Assembly (NCBI RefSeq): GCF_000307265.1
Contig: NZ_DF158897.1
Coordinates: 525,252 to 589,251 of the forward strand
Length of the DNA: 64,000 bases
DNA from: Oscillibacter ruminantium GH1
GTDB lineage: Bacteria > Bacillota > Clostridia > Oscillospirales > Oscillospiraceae
Direction of reading: 5' to 3'
Below, piece by piece: positions 18,855 through 27,018 of this stretch. How positions within the stretch are numbered: the first letter of the stretch is position 1; each line of letters starts with the position of its first letter. A program made the position numbers and the translations under genes. The notes below the pieces were generated by a model, which was not told where the DNA came from, ran no database searches, and saw only the letters and a list, made by a program, of their open reading frames with translations.

Positions 18855-19561
18855 GCTTTATCCGGCTGCTTTGCCGCCGCGCCCATCATTTCAAACTTGT
18901 ATCCAACGCCCCAGACTGTCTTCAAAGCCCACTGATCGGATACGTTTTCCACTTTTTCCCGCAGGCGCTTGATGTGTACGTCCACCGTGCGGCTGTCGCC
19001 AAAGTAATCAAAGCCCCAGACCTCGTCCAGCAGCTGATTGCGGGTGTACACCCGATTGGGTGTGGCCGCGAGATGGTATAAAAGCTCCAGCTCCTTGGGC
19101 GGCGTATCAATTTTCGTGCCGTCCACGATCAGTTCATAGGAATCCAGGTTGATGACCAGCTTGTCAAAGGTCAGCTTTTTCGATGTGTCGTTGGGAATCT
19201 CCGTCCGGCGCAGCACCGCGTTGATGCGGGCCAGCAGTTCCTTCATCTCAAAAGGCTTGACGATGTAATCGTCCGCGCCCATCTCAAGACCCTGAATGCG
19301 GTCAAACACCTCGCTCTTGGCGGTGAGCATGATGATGGGGACCTTGCTGGTTTCCCGAATTTTAGCGCATACGGACCAGCCGTCCATCACCGGCAGCATA
19401 ATGTCCAGAAGGATCAGGTCCGGCGCCTGCTTTTGAAATTCTTCCACGGCCTTGCCGCCGTCGGCAGCAATGCGGACGTCAAAGCCCTCTTTTACAAGAT
19501 ACATGTGGATCAGGTCGGAGATGTTGTGATCGTCTTCGACCACCAGTATATTTCGCGCCAT
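18851..19561 (-). CDS. OmpR-family response regulator
   Basis: A 236-residue two-domain regulator. The receiver domain has the acidic pair in VVEDDHNIS, the phospho-acceptor aspartate in LILLDIMLPVMDG, and the conserved threonine and lysine in IMLTAKS and YIVKPFE. The C-terminal winged helix carries LELLYHLAATPNRVYTRNQL and VDVHIKRLREKVE. A GGAGGCAGG site precedes the ATG. It is the first gene of the regulator-kinase-protease operon. Confidence 0.95.
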   Translation of the reverse strand: MARNILVVEDDHNISDLIHMYLVKEGFDVRIAADGGKAVEEFQKQAPDLILLDIMLPVMDGWSVCAKIRETSKVPIIMLTAKSEVFDRIQGLEMGADDYIVKPFEMKELLARINAVLRRTEIPNDTSKKLTFDKLVINLDSYELIVDGTKIDTPPKELELLYHLAATPNRVYTRNQLLDEVWGFDYFGDSRTVDVHIKRLREKVENVSDQWALKTVWGVGYKFEMMGAAAKQPDKA

Positions 19562-19692
19562 AGTCCTGCCTCCGTACTTTTCAAAATGTGAAATTAATTA
19601 AATCACTCGTTGTAAGCAAAAAATTTTCGTTTCTTTTATCCTATTATATACGTCTTATCAAATGGGTGTTGAATTTTCTGTAAAATGCGTGC

Positions 19693-20802
19693 TTAACTGG
19701 CAATTTCCGTCATGGCAAGCAGCCGGTCCTCGCCCTCCTCGGCGGAGGAGAGAAAGGTTCGCAGCGCCCCGGGGGCCACGTTGCTCCCCAGCCACACGGA
19801 TACCGCGCCGCGGCGGTTCCCGATCTGCTTCAAAAGTGAAGAAGCGCCGCTGGAGGCGGTCAGCCCATATTTGGAGCGGTCGATTTTGGCGCTTAGGGGG
19901 CAGTATCCCGCCGATTGAAGGGAGGTGGCGTCGGCCGCTGCGCCGTAGACCAAGCGGGTCTTCACGCCGGCGGCGGCAAAAACGGTCCGGTTCATGCGGT
20001 CAAGCTGCTCGGCTGCGGGTTCGTTCCCAGCGGTGAGCGCCAAGCCGATGGCGCTGCCGGACACCGCCAGCCGCCGCAGCTGATCGCCGCAGCGGGAGAG
20101 CGCTTCCTCCGTGAAATAAAACGCGGCCCGCCCGCCGTAATTTTCCAGTGTATCCAGCCAGCCGTCCACTGTGGCCGTATCCTCCGCCAAAAAGCAGAGG
20201 TAAATGGATTTTCCGGAAGTCGGATCATCCGGCAGTTCTGGATCGCCGGATTCCTCAGGATCCCGATCCGGCGTTTGCTCGGCAGAGTTTTTCTTCTGAT
20301 ACTGCTGATACTTGGTATCCAGCTGATAGGTGGCCGTCTCGGTGAACATGCTGTCCGGCAGGACGGCACTGCTGCTTTTCACGCGAATCAGATAGCCGTG
20401 ATTCACGCGGGTGTTGCTGTAAGTCCGGCCGAAGAAAGAGGCCACGGGGGAGGCCGCCACAAAGGTCACGCCGCCGCGGGTGACGCACACATGATCGTAA
20501 AGATTGCCCTGTCCGTCGGTGCCGGCGCCGGTGGCAATGTCAAACACCAGAGAACGGCTGGAATCGTACAGCACCAGAGTCTGGCTGACAATGTTGTAGG
20601 AGTATCCCACGCCGGATTCCCGAAACACCGTGGCGGCAACGTATAGGTATCCGCCGAACCAGAACGGCATGGTGGAGTCGTTCAGGTCTAAAACCCGCTC
20701 GTCCACGGCTGTGAAGTAGACCGAGTCTTCCGCCACAGCGGCGGGGGATAGGGAAAAAAGCATCGCCAAGGCGAGTGCCATGGCGGCAAGGCGCTTTTTC
20801 AC
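19693..20802 (-). CDS. secreted protein with degenerate polysaccharide-deacetylase-like domain
   Basis: A 369-residue exported protein with a clear signal peptide (cleavage near SPAAVAED). The first half resembles a copper-amine-oxidase-N/stalk-type beta domain (FGGYLYVAATVF). After a charged, proline-rich linker near residues 185-205, the second half starts IYLCFLAEDTATVDGWLDTL then GGRAAFYFTEE, which follows the layout of NodB-type deacetylases, but the usual DDG metal motif and the HxxxH pair are absent. It is therefore probably not a catalytic deacetylase; a binding or structural cell-wall role is possible. Confidence 0.55.
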   Translation of the reverse strand: MKKRLAAMALALAMLFSLSPAAVAEDSVYFTAVDERVLDLNDSTMPFWFGGYLYVAATVFRESGVGYSYNIVSQTLVLYDSSRSLVFDIATGAGTDGQGNLYDHVCVTRGGVTFVAASPVASFFGRTYSNTRVNHGYLIRVKSSSAVLPDSMFTETATYQLDTKYQQYQKKNSAEQTPDRDPEESGDPELPDDPTSGKSIYLCFLAEDTATVDGWLDTLENYGGRAAFYFTEEALSRCGDQLRRLAVSGSAIGLALTAGNEPAAEQLDRMNRTVFAAAGVKTRLVYGAAADATSLQSAGYCPLSAKIDRSKYGLTASSGASSLLKQIGNRRGAVSVWLGSNVAPGALRTFLSSAEEGEDRLLAMTEIAS

Positions 20803-21113
20803 GGGGCCACTTCTCCTTTCTGCCGGGCTGCGGCAAGCGTACGGACCTATGTATTCTCTCCCATTTTATCACGTTTCAAGCCAATTTGTAAAGCGTTCCT
20901 GCGTCGCGGGCCGCAGTGGCGCGAACCACCGACAGGGGGCGCTCTGCGGGGCGGAAGATGGGGAAAATCCAATCTTGCGCTTTGCAGTGCAAGGCGGTAT
21001 AATGTTACGACAGCTTTCAGATAGCTGAGAATCCCGCGTGGCCGGGAGAATTCTGTGCTTTCCCCCGTCCATTTGGCTGGGCGGAAAGTTCTGATAAGGA
21101 GTTCACTGCATCC
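20803..21113 (+). promoter_or_regulatory. intergenic region with promoter for the LCP gene
   Basis: This 311-bp divergent spacer holds no gene. A good promoter reads TTGCGC at 20975-20980 and TATAAT at 20998-21003, with a 17-bp spacer, directed at the LCP gene. The resulting leader of about 105 nt contains short complementary segments (for example AGCTTTCAGATAGCT at 21010-21024) but no recognised riboswitch. Confidence 0.6.
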
Positions 21114-22124
21114 ATGTCAAAAAAACACCGTCGCCGCCGCATTACTGCGGGCCAGCGCTGTCTTATTATGCTCACCGCGGTTTTATCCGTGGCTCTGGCT
21201 TTGACCTGCGCCTATAAAGCCCTTGTTCATCCGCCCCAGCAGGGGAGCGGGCCTGCGGCCGTTTCGGCGGCAGTGTCCGAAGTTCCTCCCGAGGAGCAGG
21301 ACGCCGACCAGCTTGCGCTGGCCGCGAAAGCCGCGCATTCAGCCCGCAAAGCCGATTTTTACACGGTCCTGATTTCCGGCGTGGACGACGGAAACGGCGG
21401 CAGCGACACCAACATTCTGGTGGCGGTGGATGCCGGGGCCGGACAGATCTACGGGGTCAACATCCCCCGGGACACCAAGATCAAGGTTAATGGCAAGAAC
21501 CACAAGTTCAACGCCGCATATAACATCGGCGGCATGGATCAGGTGGCCGCCACGCTTTCCCAGCAGCTGGGCATCCCGGTGGACTACACCGTGGAGGTCA
21601 GCCTGAAAGCGTTTTCCGCCTTGGTGGACGCCATTGGCGGCGTGGATTTTTACGTGCCCATCGACATGAATTATGACGACCCGATCCAGAACCTGTCCAT
21701 TCACTTCAGCGCCGGAATGCAGCACCTGTCCGGGGCGCAGGCCCTGAAGGTGGTTCGTTTCCGCCACAATAACGACGGCACGGGCTATGGCAGCGAGGAT
21801 ATCGGCCGGATGAAGACCCAGCAGGACTTTTTGAAGGCTGTGGCCAAGCAGACGCTTCGGCCCGCCAATTTGGCCAAGGTTTCTGAGTTTTCCAAGATTT
21901 TTCAAATGTATGTAAAGACCGATCTGGAAGTGGGGGAACTTGCGTGGCTGGGGCAGGAGGCATTTACCGTCGGTGCGGACAACATTGATTTTTCCACCCT
22001 GCCCGGTGAATGGAAATCCCCCTATATCTATCTGAACGCTGACGAGGTGCTGAATATCGTCAACGAGCACCTGAACCCCTACGTGGAGAACCGAGTTCTG
22101 GAAGACTTGGGGATCCTCACCTGA
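21114..22124 (+). CDS. LytR-CpsA-Psr (LCP) family cell-wall glycopolymer ligase
   Basis: A 336-residue protein with a basic cytoplasmic start (KKHRRRRI), one transmembrane helix at about residues 14-36 and an extracellular LCP domain. Landmarks are NILVAVD, GVNIPRDTKIKV with the catalytic arginine, KFNAAYNIGG, FSALVDAIGGVDFYVP and RFRHNNDGTGYGSEDIGRMKTQQ. LCP enzymes transfer undecaprenyl-linked polymers such as teichoic acids to peptidoglycan. An AAGGAG site lies upstream. The SLH-domain surface protein follows 35 bp later. Confidence 0.93.
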   Translation: MSKKHRRRRITAGQRCLIMLTAVLSVALALTCAYKALVHPPQQGSGPAAVSAAVSEVPPEEQDADQLALAAKAAHSARKADFYTVLISGVDDGNGGSDTNILVAVDAGAGQIYGVNIPRDTKIKVNGKNHKFNAAYNIGGMDQVAATLSQQLGIPVDYTVEVSLKAFSALVDAIGGVDFYVPIDMNYDDPIQNLSIHFSAGMQHLSGAQALKVVRFRHNNDGTGYGSEDIGRMKTQQDFLKAVAKQTLRPANLAKVSEFSKIFQMYVKTDLEVGELAWLGQEAFTVGADNIDFSTLPGEWKSPYIYLNADEVLNIVNEHLNPYVENRVLEDLGILT

Positions 22125-22159
22125 AGCGCGTTTCAGCGCGCCTGCAAAAAGGAGGACTT

Positions 22160-23635
22160 ATGCTGAACCTGAAAAAACGCCTGTCCGGACTGATTTTGAC
22201 AATTGCTCTGGCGGCGGCTCTGTGCGTGCCGGCGGCGGCCGCTCAGAATTCCACCCAGAATTTTACGCGGAGCAAGACCTATGCCGGAGAGTTTTCCGAC
22301 GTGGCTCCCGGAACGACGTTTTACGATAACGCGGCGGCCTTGTATGAATACGGCCTGTCCGTGGGCAAAAGCGACGGAACCTTTGGTCTGAAAGACAGCG
22401 TGACCGTAGGGCAGATCGTGATTTTCTCCGGGCGCATCCACAGCCTGTATGCCACGGGGGACGCAGAGTCCGGCGCTGCCGGATTTCGGAAGGAAGGGCA
22501 GGCGGCCTATGAGCCGTATCTCGCCTATCTGCAAACCGCCGGGGTGCTGGGGACGGAGATGGACGGCCTGTATACCGCTCCCGCCACCCGTGCGCAGGTG
22601 GCCCATGTGCTGGCGGCGACACTGCCGGCCTCCGCGCTGCCGCTGGTGAACGATTCTCTGGTGACCACGGCGTATGCCTCCCGGCAGTACATTACCGATG
22701 TGACGGAGTATACGGACTATTACGATGATATCCTGACGCTCTACAAGGCGGGCCTTTCCGTGGGGTCCGACGCCAGAGGAACCTTCGCCCCCAACGATAG
22801 AATCACCCGCGGCGCGGCTGCGGCCATGCTGACCCGGATGGTCGATTCCGCCCTGCGACTGACACCGGCGTGGACCGTGACTACCGGGCCTGCCGCTTCC
22901 GAGAATTACAGCGCGGCGGGTACTTCGTGGGCCGATCTCATTACGGGGGACACCACCTATTCCGCCGCTCCCACCACAAAGGGGCAGATCGCGGCGGACA
23001 TCGCCTACATGCTTTCCAGAGAGAGCAACGTACTGGAGCTGGATTACGGTGGAGCCGTTACCTCCCAATACGTGGATAATGTGATGAATACGGCTTTAAA
23101 CGCCGTCAAGACCTATTGCGAGCAGATGTACAACTCTGTGGAGTGCACCTATCAAAGCAGCATCGGCAAGGTGACGCTTACCTTTTCCGCCGTGGCGACG
23201 GGGGCGAACCTGCCTTCCTATCGGGACTATACGCTCAGCACCGCCATCGCCGTTCATGACAAGCTGTGGAGCGAGGGAACCATCACCGCCAATATGACGC
23301 AGATGGAGAAGGCCCGCGCCTACTACAAGTGGATCTGCGACAACTGCGTTTATGACACCGGCGCGAAGGACGACTCCATTTCCCACATTGCCTACGCGCT
23401 GTTCCGCAACGGCCGGGCCGTGTGCGACGGGTATTCCGGGGCCTATAACCTCCTGCTGAAGCTGGAGGGGATCGAGTGCTACGCCCTGTCCAACAGCGAC
23501 CACATCTGGACGGTGGCGACCTTGGACGGCAAGTCCTATCACATTGATACCACATGGGGAGACGCCTCGAACGGCGTGGATTACAGCTACTTTGCCATGA
23601 CGGCGGATCAGTCTTGGAAGCACCACAGCTGGTAA
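22160..23635 (+). CDS. SLH-domain surface protein with C-terminal transglutaminase-like domain
   Basis: A 491-residue exported protein. A signal peptide ends near CVPAAAAQ. S-layer-homology repeats occupy about residues 40-235 (FSDVAPGTTFYDNAAALYEYGLS, ITDVTEYTDYYDDILTLYKAGLS), binding the cell wall non-covalently. The C-terminal third is a transglutaminase-core domain with all three catalytic positions: Cys in AVCDGYSGAY, His in SDHIWTVATL and Asp in HIDTTWGD. It could crosslink or hydrolyse surface peptides. The substrate is unknown. Confidence 0.88.
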   Translation: MLNLKKRLSGLILTIALAAALCVPAAAAQNSTQNFTRSKTYAGEFSDVAPGTTFYDNAAALYEYGLSVGKSDGTFGLKDSVTVGQIVIFSGRIHSLYATGDAESGAAGFRKEGQAAYEPYLAYLQTAGVLGTEMDGLYTAPATRAQVAHVLAATLPASALPLVNDSLVTTAYASRQYITDVTEYTDYYDDILTLYKAGLSVGSDARGTFAPNDRITRGAAAAMLTRMVDSALRLTPAWTVTTGPAASENYSAAGTSWADLITGDTTYSAAPTTKGQIAADIAYMLSRESNVLELDYGGAVTSQYVDNVMNTALNAVKTYCEQMYNSVECTYQSSIGKVTLTFSAVATGANLPSYRDYTLSTAIAVHDKLWSEGTITANMTQMEKARAYYKWICDNCVYDTGAKDDSISHIAYALFRNGRAVCDGYSGAYNLLLKLEGIECYALSNSDHIWTVATLDGKSYHIDTTWGDASNGVDYSYFAMTADQSWKHHSW

Positions 23636-23677
23636 AAGACAAGACGTTTCTGCGCGGCCTTTTGCCAAGCCTTCAAC

Positions 23678-23714
23678 AAAAAGCACACCGGAGAATTCTC
23701 CGGTGTGCTTTTTT
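23678..23714. terminator. bidirectional intrinsic terminator
   Basis: A perfect stem, AAGCACACCGGAG paired with CTCCGGTGTGCTT around AATT, with A-run before and T-run after. It separates the convergent SLH-protein gene and rsmI. Confidence 0.9.
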
Positions 23715-23771
23715 GGAAAACTACCATTCTATTGAGCGCCGCTCATGAAAATAGGGGAGTGGGGAGGCAAA

Positions 23772-24611
23772 TCAGTCCGTTTCGACGGAGACGGCGGCGT
23801 TGTATAACTCGTTCCGGGAAAGCCCTGTGGCGTCCGACACCTGCCGGACTGCGTCTTTCATCCGCGCGCCCTGCGCTTTCAAAGCGAGAACTTGCGTTAC
23901 GCCCTCGTCCAGCGTGACCTCTGCCTCTGCTTTCGGTTCCGCGCCGGCCAGCACCAAAACGTATTCCCCCCGGGGGGCGTTCTCCCGGTAATAATCGGCG
24001 GCTTCGCCCAGTGTACAGCGCATCGTCTCCTCGTGGAGTTTTGTCAGCTCCCGGCACAGGGCGATTCTGCGTTCCGGGCCGAAGGCGGCGCAAAGATCGT
24101 CCAGCGTGTTCCAGAGTTTATGGGGCGCTTCGTGAAAGAGCATGGTGCGCCGCTCGTTTTGCAGGGAGACAAGATGCTCCCGCCGCTCTTTTTTATTGGT
24201 GGAGAGAAAGCCCTCAAAGGTGAAGCGGCCTGTGGGCAGTCCGCTGACTGCCAAGGCGTTTACCGCCGCGCAGCAGCCGGGAATGGACAGAACCTCCACG
24301 CCGTTTTCCGCACACAGCCGCACAAGATCCTCTCCGGGATCGGAGACGGCGGGGGTTCCCGCGTCTGTCACCAGTGCGCAGCTTTCGCCCGCCAGCAGGC
24401 GGCCCAGCACGGACTGTCCGGCGGAGACATGATTGTGTTCGTGATAGCTCACCAAGGGCCGTTTGATGTTGTAATGGTTCAGCAGCTTGACGGAGACTCG
24501 GGTGTCCTCGGCGGCAATAAAATCCACCGATTCCAACGTTTCCACTGCCCGGGGGGAAAAGTCGCCCAGATTCCCAATGGGTGTGGCGACCAGATACAGC
24601 GTTCCGCTCAT
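23772..24611 (-). CDS. rsmI: 16S rRNA 2'-O-ribose C1402 methyltransferase RsmI
   Basis: A 279-residue SAM-dependent tetrapyrrole-methylase-fold enzyme that 2'-O-methylates C1402 in the ribosomal P site. Signatures are the N-terminal GTLYLVATPIGNLGD, AAEDTRVSVKLLNHY, LVTDAGTPAVSDPG and the FEGFLSTNKKERREHL block. It overlaps trmN6 by 4 bp; the pairing of rsmI with this tRNA methyltransferase is common in Firmicutes. Confidence 0.96.
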   Translation of the reverse strand: MSGTLYLVATPIGNLGDFSPRAVETLESVDFIAAEDTRVSVKLLNHYNIKRPLVSYHEHNHVSAGQSVLGRLLAGESCALVTDAGTPAVSDPGEDLVRLCAENGVEVLSIPGCCAAVNALAVSGLPTGRFTFEGFLSTNKKERREHLVSLQNERRTMLFHEAPHKLWNTLDDLCAAFGPERRIALCRELTKLHEETMRCTLGEAADYYRENAPRGEYVLVLAGAEPKAEAEVTLDEGVTQVLALKAQGARMKDAVRQVSDATGLSRNELYNAAVSVETD

Positions 24612-25342
24612 GGCGTTTTCTCCTTTGTTCGGAAATAGGCGGCATTCATCTCCGCCGTGTCTGCGCCCGTCTCATCGACCAGACGCAAAGGCGGCTCCAC
24701 CGCAAGACCGGGCTTTCCGCCCCGGCGCGCCTCCAGCAATACAAGGGACGGCGCGCATCCCGGACGGGCCTCGACCATGCGCAGTCGCTTTGGCTCCAAT
24801 CCGTTTTCCCGCAGGGCGCACACAAGATCGCACAGCCGCTCCGGCCGGTGAACCAGACAAAAGTCTCCGCCCCAGCGAAGCAGATATGCCGCCGCGCGGC
24901 ACACGTCGGAAAGGGTGCAGTCCGTTTCGCTGCGGGCCGTGCGCCGGACAGCGTCCGGCGCGGATTTGCCGCTGCCGGAAGGAAAGTAGGGCGGATTGGA
25001 GACACACAGGCCAAAGCGCCCGCTGCCCAGCAGCGTCCGAATGTCCCGCAGATCGCCTTGCAGCGTAACGAGCCGATCCGTCAGGGCATTTTCCTCTGCT
25101 GTCCGGTCAGCCAACGCTGCCGCAGGGCCTTGCAGTTCCACACCCGTGACATGCAAATCCCGCTGCCGCTGGAGCAGCAGCAGGCCCAAAAGTCCCGTTC
25201 CGCTTCCCAGATCGCATACCCGCAGACCGGGCCGCAGCCGGGGAAAACTGCCCAGCAGAAAGGAATCCGTCCCGGGTTTATGGGCGGTTTCATCCCAGCA
25301 GAACCGAAGGCCGCCGGGACAGAGGGTATCCCAATGTTCCAT
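24608..25342 (-). CDS. trmN6: tRNA1(Val) A37 N6-methyltransferase-like protein
   Basis: A 244-residue class I SAM methyltransferase. It has the N-terminal DSFLLGSFPRL segment, SAM-binding motif I as VCDLGSGTGLLGLLLLQR, and the amino-methylase motif NPPYF in CVSNPPYF, typical of YfiC/TrmN6 enzymes that methylate N6 of A37. The protein is preceded by GGAGGAACG on the minus strand. Its exact tRNA target is inferred from the family only. Confidence 0.88.
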   Translation of the reverse strand: MEHWDTLCPGGLRFCWDETAHKPGTDSFLLGSFPRLRPGLRVCDLGSGTGLLGLLLLQRQRDLHVTGVELQGPAAALADRTAEENALTDRLVTLQGDLRDIRTLLGSGRFGLCVSNPPYFPSGSGKSAPDAVRRTARSETDCTLSDVCRAAAYLLRWGGDFCLVHRPERLCDLVCALRENGLEPKRLRMVEARPGCAPSLVLLEARRGGKPGLAVEPPLRLVDETGADTAEMNAAYFRTKEKTP

Positions 25343-25442
25343 AGCGTTCCTCCTTTTTCGCGGCAGTTGGGTTTTCAGACCTTATTATATGGCAAAAACG
25401 CCGTTTCCGCAAGGAAATCCCCAATCTAAGACGGGGCATAAT

Positions 25443-25474
25443 AAAAGTGCCGCAGGAGTTCCTGCGGCACTTTT
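25443..25474. terminator. bidirectional terminator downstream of ferredoxin gene
   Basis: AAAAGTGCCGCAGGA and TCCTGCGGCACTTTT form a near loop-less perfect hairpin with A and T tracts on either side, directly after the ferredoxin stop. Confidence 0.8.
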
Positions 25475-25488
25475 ATGTACGTGTTTCC

Positions 25489-25662
25489 TTATTCTGCGGG
25501 AACGATTGCGCCGTTGGGGCAAGTATCGCAGCAAGAACCGCAGTCCAAGCAAGCAGAAGCGTCGATGACATAGGCATCATCGCCCTGGCTGATAGCACCG
25601 GCGGGGCAGACGTCCGCGCAGGAGCCGCAGCTTACGCAGGCAGAAGTAATTTTGTAAGCCAT
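25489..25662 (-). CDS. 2[4Fe-4S] ferredoxin
   Basis: A 57-residue electron carrier. It contains two CxxCxxCxxxCP clusters: CVSCGSCADVCP near residues 9-20 and CLDCGSCCDTCP near residues 38-49, each ligating one [4Fe-4S] centre, with the internal two-fold repeat typical of clostridial ferredoxins. A GGAGGTGC site precedes the ATG on the minus strand. It stands alone between trmN6 and ctsR and ends at a strong hairpin, so it is probably monocistronic. Its redox partner cannot be inferred. Confidence 0.96.
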   Translation of the reverse strand: MAYKITSACVSCGSCADVCPAGAISQGDDAYVIDASACLDCGSCCDTCPNGAIVPAE

Positions 25663-25831
25663 GGGAAAGCACCTCCATAAAAATTAGTGAATTCATTGTA
25701 ACACACGTTAAAAAAAAAGCAAGCAGTTTCACAAAAATTATATAGGAAATTCAGTGAGTTTGTTGCGTATAACTCGGTTTTTTGTCACTTTTGAAGCGCA
25801 TTTGCCCGCGTTTACAAATTGTTTTCAAATT

Positions 25832-25917
25832 GGTCAAAGAAAGTCAAAAAATACCCCTTGACATTTGATCGAACCGTGCTATACTACGTGTCAGAACGAA
25901 GGTTAAAGAAAGTCAAA
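25832..25917 (+). promoter_or_regulatory. ctsR promoter flanked by two CtsR operators
   Basis: Two CtsR-type heptad direct repeats are present: GGTCAAA-gaa-AGTCAAA at 25832-25848 and GGTTAAA-gaa-AGTCAAA at 25901-25917. Between them lies a strong promoter, TTGACA (25858-25863) and TATACT (25880-25885), with a 16-bp spacer. The operators bracket the promoter, which fits tight repression of the ctsR-mcsA-clpC operon by its own product at normal temperature. Confidence 0.9.
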
Positions 25918-25952
25918 GTCAAAACACGAACAACAGAAAGGGGTGGGCAGAT

Positions 25953-26408
25953 ATGGGGATTTCCGATTTGATCGCCAGCTTCCTGCAAGAGAGCTTGGAC
26001 GAGTCCGACGGAGGCGTGCTGGAGGTTCAGCGGAGCGATCTGGCCCAGCGGTTCAACTGCGTGCCCAGTCAGATCAACTATGTGATGAATACCCGTTTTT
26101 CCCCCGAGCACGGCTACATTGTGGAGAGCCGCCGGGGCGGCAACGGATACATCCGGATTACCCGGGTGCGGATGGACCGTCAAACGCTTTTGATGCACGT
26201 CATCAATTCCGTGGGCGGTGGGCTGGACCTTCCGTCCGCCAGAGCCATCCTGAGCAATCTGGTGTCCTCTGGGGCACTGGATGAGAGCGTGGGCGAGACG
26301 ATGCTGATCTGCATGGGAGACAGGGCGCTGGGAACCGTGCCGCGAGACGCGCGGGACGCCGTCCGGGCCGAGCTGATGAAGCAGGTCCTGATCCACCAGA
26401 TGGGGTAA
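25953..26408 (+). CDS. ctsR: heat-shock repressor CtsR
   Basis: A 151-residue class III heat-shock repressor that binds the heptad repeats found just upstream. It begins GISDLIASFLQESL, includes the winged helix (RSDLAQRFNCVPSQINYVMNTRF) and the glycine-rich wing heat sensor (RRGGNGYIRI), followed by the C-terminal dimerisation helices. GAAAGGGG precedes the ATG. Autoregulation is strongly supported by the two operators. Confidence 0.96.
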   Translation: MGISDLIASFLQESLDESDGGVLEVQRSDLAQRFNCVPSQINYVMNTRFSPEHGYIVESRRGGNGYIRITRVRMDRQTLLMHVINSVGGGLDLPSARAILSNLVSSGALDESVGETMLICMGDRALGTVPRDARDAVRAELMKQVLIHQMG

Positions 26409-26482
26409 GTTTCCCGGCGCGCGAGGCAGCGCGTATACCAATTGTTTTTAATATTTATATTGTCTTTAAGGAGGAACCGATC

Positions 26483-26983
26483 ATGAAATGTGAGAATTGT
26501 GGAAAGAATGAAGTAAACTTCGTTTATCAGAGCAACATCAACGGACACGTTGAGGAAAAGCACCTTTGCAGCGCCTGCGCTGAAAAGCTGGGGTATATGC
26601 AGGCCGTGGCGGCGCAGAGCCGCAAAATGATGCGCGGATTTTTCGGCAGCGGATTGCTGGATGATTTTTTCAGCCCCCGGTCTGCCCTTTTGGGCGGGTC
26701 CTTCTTTGGGGAGAACCTGTTCGACGATTTCTTCCAGCAGATGCCCGCACTGGGCACCGCCGTGGAAGAAGTGCAGGAGCCTCAGGAAAAGCCGCTGGTG
26801 GAGGAGAAGGAGCGCAGCCGCTTTGCCAGAATGCGCCAGCTGAATGCCCTGCGTTTGGAGCAGAAAGCCGCCGTGCTGCGGGAGGACTTTGAAAAAGCGG
26901 CCCAGATCCGGGATCAGATCCGGGAGATGGAGCAGCAAAAGAAACCCGAGGTTAAGGAACAGGAGCATCCTCAGACAGAGTAA
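26483..26983 (+). CDS. mcsA: McsA-like UVR-domain protein
   Basis: A 166-residue cytoplasmic adaptor. The N-terminus has two CxxC pairs (CENCG and CSACA), fewer than the four seen in canonical McsA, followed by a Phe/Gly-rich middle and a C-terminal UVR motif (LRLEQKAAVLREDFEKAAQIRD) as in UvrB/UvrC and ClpC. In Bacillus, McsA activates the arginine kinase McsB; no mcsB lies here, because clpC follows after 35 bp. The protein may instead act directly on ClpC or CtsR. Confidence 0.85.
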   Translation: MKCENCGKNEVNFVYQSNINGHVEEKHLCSACAEKLGYMQAVAAQSRKMMRGFFGSGLLDDFFSPRSALLGGSFFGENLFDDFFQQMPALGTAVEEVQEPQEKPLVEEKERSRFARMRQLNALRLEQKAAVLREDFEKAAQIRDQIREMEQQKKPEVKEQEHPQTE

Positions 26984-27018
26984 ACCAACGATGCCCCCTT
27001 TTGAAAGGAGCGAGAGTT

